Assembly: GCA_003605035.1 (NCBI GenBank)
Contig: QZKJ01000053.1
Coordinates: 1 to 64,000, forward strand
DNA from: Desulfurivibrio sp.
Lineage (GTDB): Bacteria > Desulfobacterota > Desulfobulbia > Desulfobulbales > SURF-16
Length of the DNA: 64,000 bases
Direction: 5' to 3'
The translations under genes were made by a program, and so were the position numbers. Shown in pieces: positions 62,163 through 64,000 of this stretch (position 1 is the first letter of the stretch; every line of letters begins with the position of its first letter). Under the pieces are notes generated by a model, which ran no database searches, had not been told where the DNA came from, and saw nothing but the letters and a program-made list of their open reading frames with translations.

Positions 62163-63482
62163 ATGCGCAAATATTTTGTCCTTGATACGAACGTATTACT
62201 GCATAATGCCGACTCCATCAGTTCCTTTTCCGACAACTTTGTCGTGCTGCCCATGTCGGTCATCGAGGAGCTTGACAAGTTCAAATCACGCAGTGACGAG
62301 CTTGGCCGCAATGCCCGCAAGGTTATCAGGGATCTCGATCATCTCCGCATGCATGGCCGCCTGGCGGAAGGCGTGCAGATGGAAAACGGCGGCATCCTGA
62401 AAATCTTCACGGAAGGGGATGATATCGTCTGCCCCGGGCTGAACATGAAGGTGCCGGACAACCGCATTCTCGCGGTGGCCTATACCCTGTTCCAGCAGGG
62501 CGAGAAAGTCATCTTCGTCTCCAAGGATATCAACGCCCGCCTGAAAGCGGATGCCCTGGGCATCGGCGTCATGGACTTTGAGAAGCAGAAGATCAACTTT
62601 GATGAACTCTTTTCCGGCTACCGGGAGCAGACGGTGCCGGGCAAGGTGATTGACATCCTCTATGAAAAACGCGAGGTGGAGGCGGACGGTCTGGAGCTCC
62701 TTCCCAATGAATTCGTGCTGCTCCTGGATGAGGCTGATCCCAAGCACAGCGCCCTGGCCCGGGCGGTGAACGAGAAAAAACTGGTACGTCTCAATCCCCA
62801 GTATGATTCCGCCTGGCAGATCCGTTCCCGCAGCAAGGAGCAGCGCATGTGTCTGGAACTTTTGCTTGATCCGGGTGTCCAGATAGTAACCCTGGTAGGT
62901 CAGGCGGGCACCGGCAAGACACTGCTGGCGCTGGCCGCCGGTCTTGAAGAGGTGCTGATCAACAAGCGCTACGAGAAGATCCTGGTCTCCCGGCCGATCA
63001 TCCCCCTGGGCAAGGATCTGGGCTACATGCCCGGCGATAAGGATGAAAAACTGTCGCACTGGATGCAGCCTATTTTTGATAACCTTACCTTTCTCATGGG
63101 CAGCGGCCATGCCCCGAAAAACCGGCAGGATGATAACTCCCTGCGCAACAAGGTCGAGAAACTGCTCAAGGACCATGTGGTGGAAATGGAGGCCCTGACC
63201 TATATCAGGGGGCGCTCCATCTCCGGTCAGTTTGTCATTGTTGACGAGGCCCAGAACCTGACGCCCCACGAGATCAAGACCATTATCAGCCGGGCCGGCG
63301 AAGGCACCAAGATGGTGCTGACCGGTGATCCCTACCAGATCGACAACCCTTACCTGGACTCCAGCAGTAACGGCTTGACCTATACGGTGGAGCGGCTGAA
63401 AAACCTGGCGATTCACGGCCACATCACTTTGAAGAAAAGTGAGCGGAGTCAGCTGGCGGGTGTGGCGGCGGATTACCTGTAG
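62163..63482 (+). CDS. PhoH-family protein with N-terminal PIN domain
   Basis: YFVLDTNVLLHNADSI; VGQAGTGKTLLALAAGLE; FVIVDEAQNLTPHEIKTIISRAGEGTKMVLTGD. Confidence 0.92.
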   Translation: MRKYFVLDTNVLLHNADSISSFSDNFVVLPMSVIEELDKFKSRSDELGRNARKVIRDLDHLRMHGRLAEGVQMENGGILKIFTEGDDIVCPGLNMKVPDNRILAVAYTLFQQGEKVIFVSKDINARLKADALGIGVMDFEKQKINFDELFSGYREQTVPGKVIDILYEKREVEADGLELLPNEFVLLLDEADPKHSALARAVNEKKLVRLNPQYDSAWQIRSRSKEQRMCLELLLDPGVQIVTLVGQAGTGKTLLALAAGLEEVLINKRYEKILVSRPIIPLGKDLGYMPGDKDEKLSHWMQPIFDNLTFLMGSGHAPKNRQDDNSLRNKVEKLLKDHVVEMEALTYIRGRSISGQFVIVDEAQNLTPHEIKTIISRAGEGTKMVLTGDPYQIDNPYLDSSSNGLTYTVERLKNLAIHGHITLKKSERSQLAGVAADYL

Positions 63483-63537
63483 AGCAGGTATTTAGCAACT
63501 GTTCGCCCCCGGCGGACACAAAAAGGATCAGAAACAT

Positions 63538-64000
63538 ATGAAATTCGAACCGAAATGGATTGCCTGGGAGATCACCAGGCGCTGCAACCTCAAATGCGTG
63601 CACTGCCGCTCTTCTTCACAGCTTGAGGTGCAGGGCCATCCTGATTTTTCCCTGGAGGAGGCTCGCCGGGTGCTGGACGATATCGTCTCCTACGCCAACC
63701 CGGTCGTCGTTCTTTCCGGCGGTGAACCGCTGCTGCGCAGGGATGTCTTTGACATTGCCGCCTATGGCACCGGGAAAGGCCTGCGCATGTGCCTGGCCAC
63801 CAACGGCACCCTGGTCACCGAAGAGATCTGCGGCAGCATCAAGGAGGCGGGCATCAAAATGGTGTCGCTCAGCCTGGACGGCTCCGCCGCCGCGGTGCAT
63901 GACAATTTCCGCAACCAGACCGGCGCCTTTGACGGCACCTTGAATGCCGCCGCCCTGTTTAAGAAGCATGATATTCCCTTTCTGGTCAATTCCTCCTTTA
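63538..64000 (+). CDS. Radical SAM protein, AhbC/AhbD-like (truncated by window end)
   Basis: Hand translation [27 protein letters not shown]...[16 protein letters not shown]; open to window end. Confidence 0.75.
   Translation, partial: MKFEPKWIAWEITRRCNLKCVHCRSSSQLEVQGHPDFSLEEARRVLDDIVSYANPVVVLSGGEPLLRRDVFDIAAYGTGKGLRMCLATNGTLVTEEICGSIKEAGIKMVSLSLDGSAAAVHDNFRNQTGAFDGTLNAAALFKKHDIPFLVNSSF

Overview
The window is a dense chromosomal segment, probably from a sulfate-reducing or related Desulfobacterota (inferred from gene content: multiheme cytochromes, Sat, an AhbC/AhbD-like radical SAM protein and XrtA/PEP-CTERM-type EPS genes). I saw no prophage, CRISPR array, tRNA or rRNA. Main blocks: a secreted lectin-like protein; Sat/APS kinase; a GlrK/QseG/GlrR-type sigma54 signalling operon; an exopolysaccharide export module (PrsT, Wza-like, beta-barrel, Wzz-like, tyrosine-kinase-like ATPase, ExeA-like ATPase) with no exosortase in the window; bioH-like/bioC/bioD; dinG; lon; mltG; an orphan gspG; two multiheme cytochromes; RNase E/G; ilvD; lptD; mltB; acs; mltA; a PilT-like ATPase; cbiB/cobQ; a CZB-domain chemoreceptor; rsmG-hisD-cytochrome-nadE; and phoH. 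The most interesting signals are non-coding. (1) A c-di-GMP-I (GEMM-I)-like riboswitch overlaps an intrinsic terminator upstream of a 7-heme cytochrome gene that contains a CX5CH motif. (2) A 177-bp palindromic MITE-like element is inserted, with a TAAT target duplication, into one copy of a ~227-bp dispersed repeat; the other copy in this window preserves the empty site. (3) A ~100-nt two-hairpin repeat occurs twice, each time just downstream of a gene and in that gene's orientation. (4) A near-consensus sigma54 promoter precedes the lectin-like gene, close to a sigma54 activator gene. All alignments and folds were done by eye.
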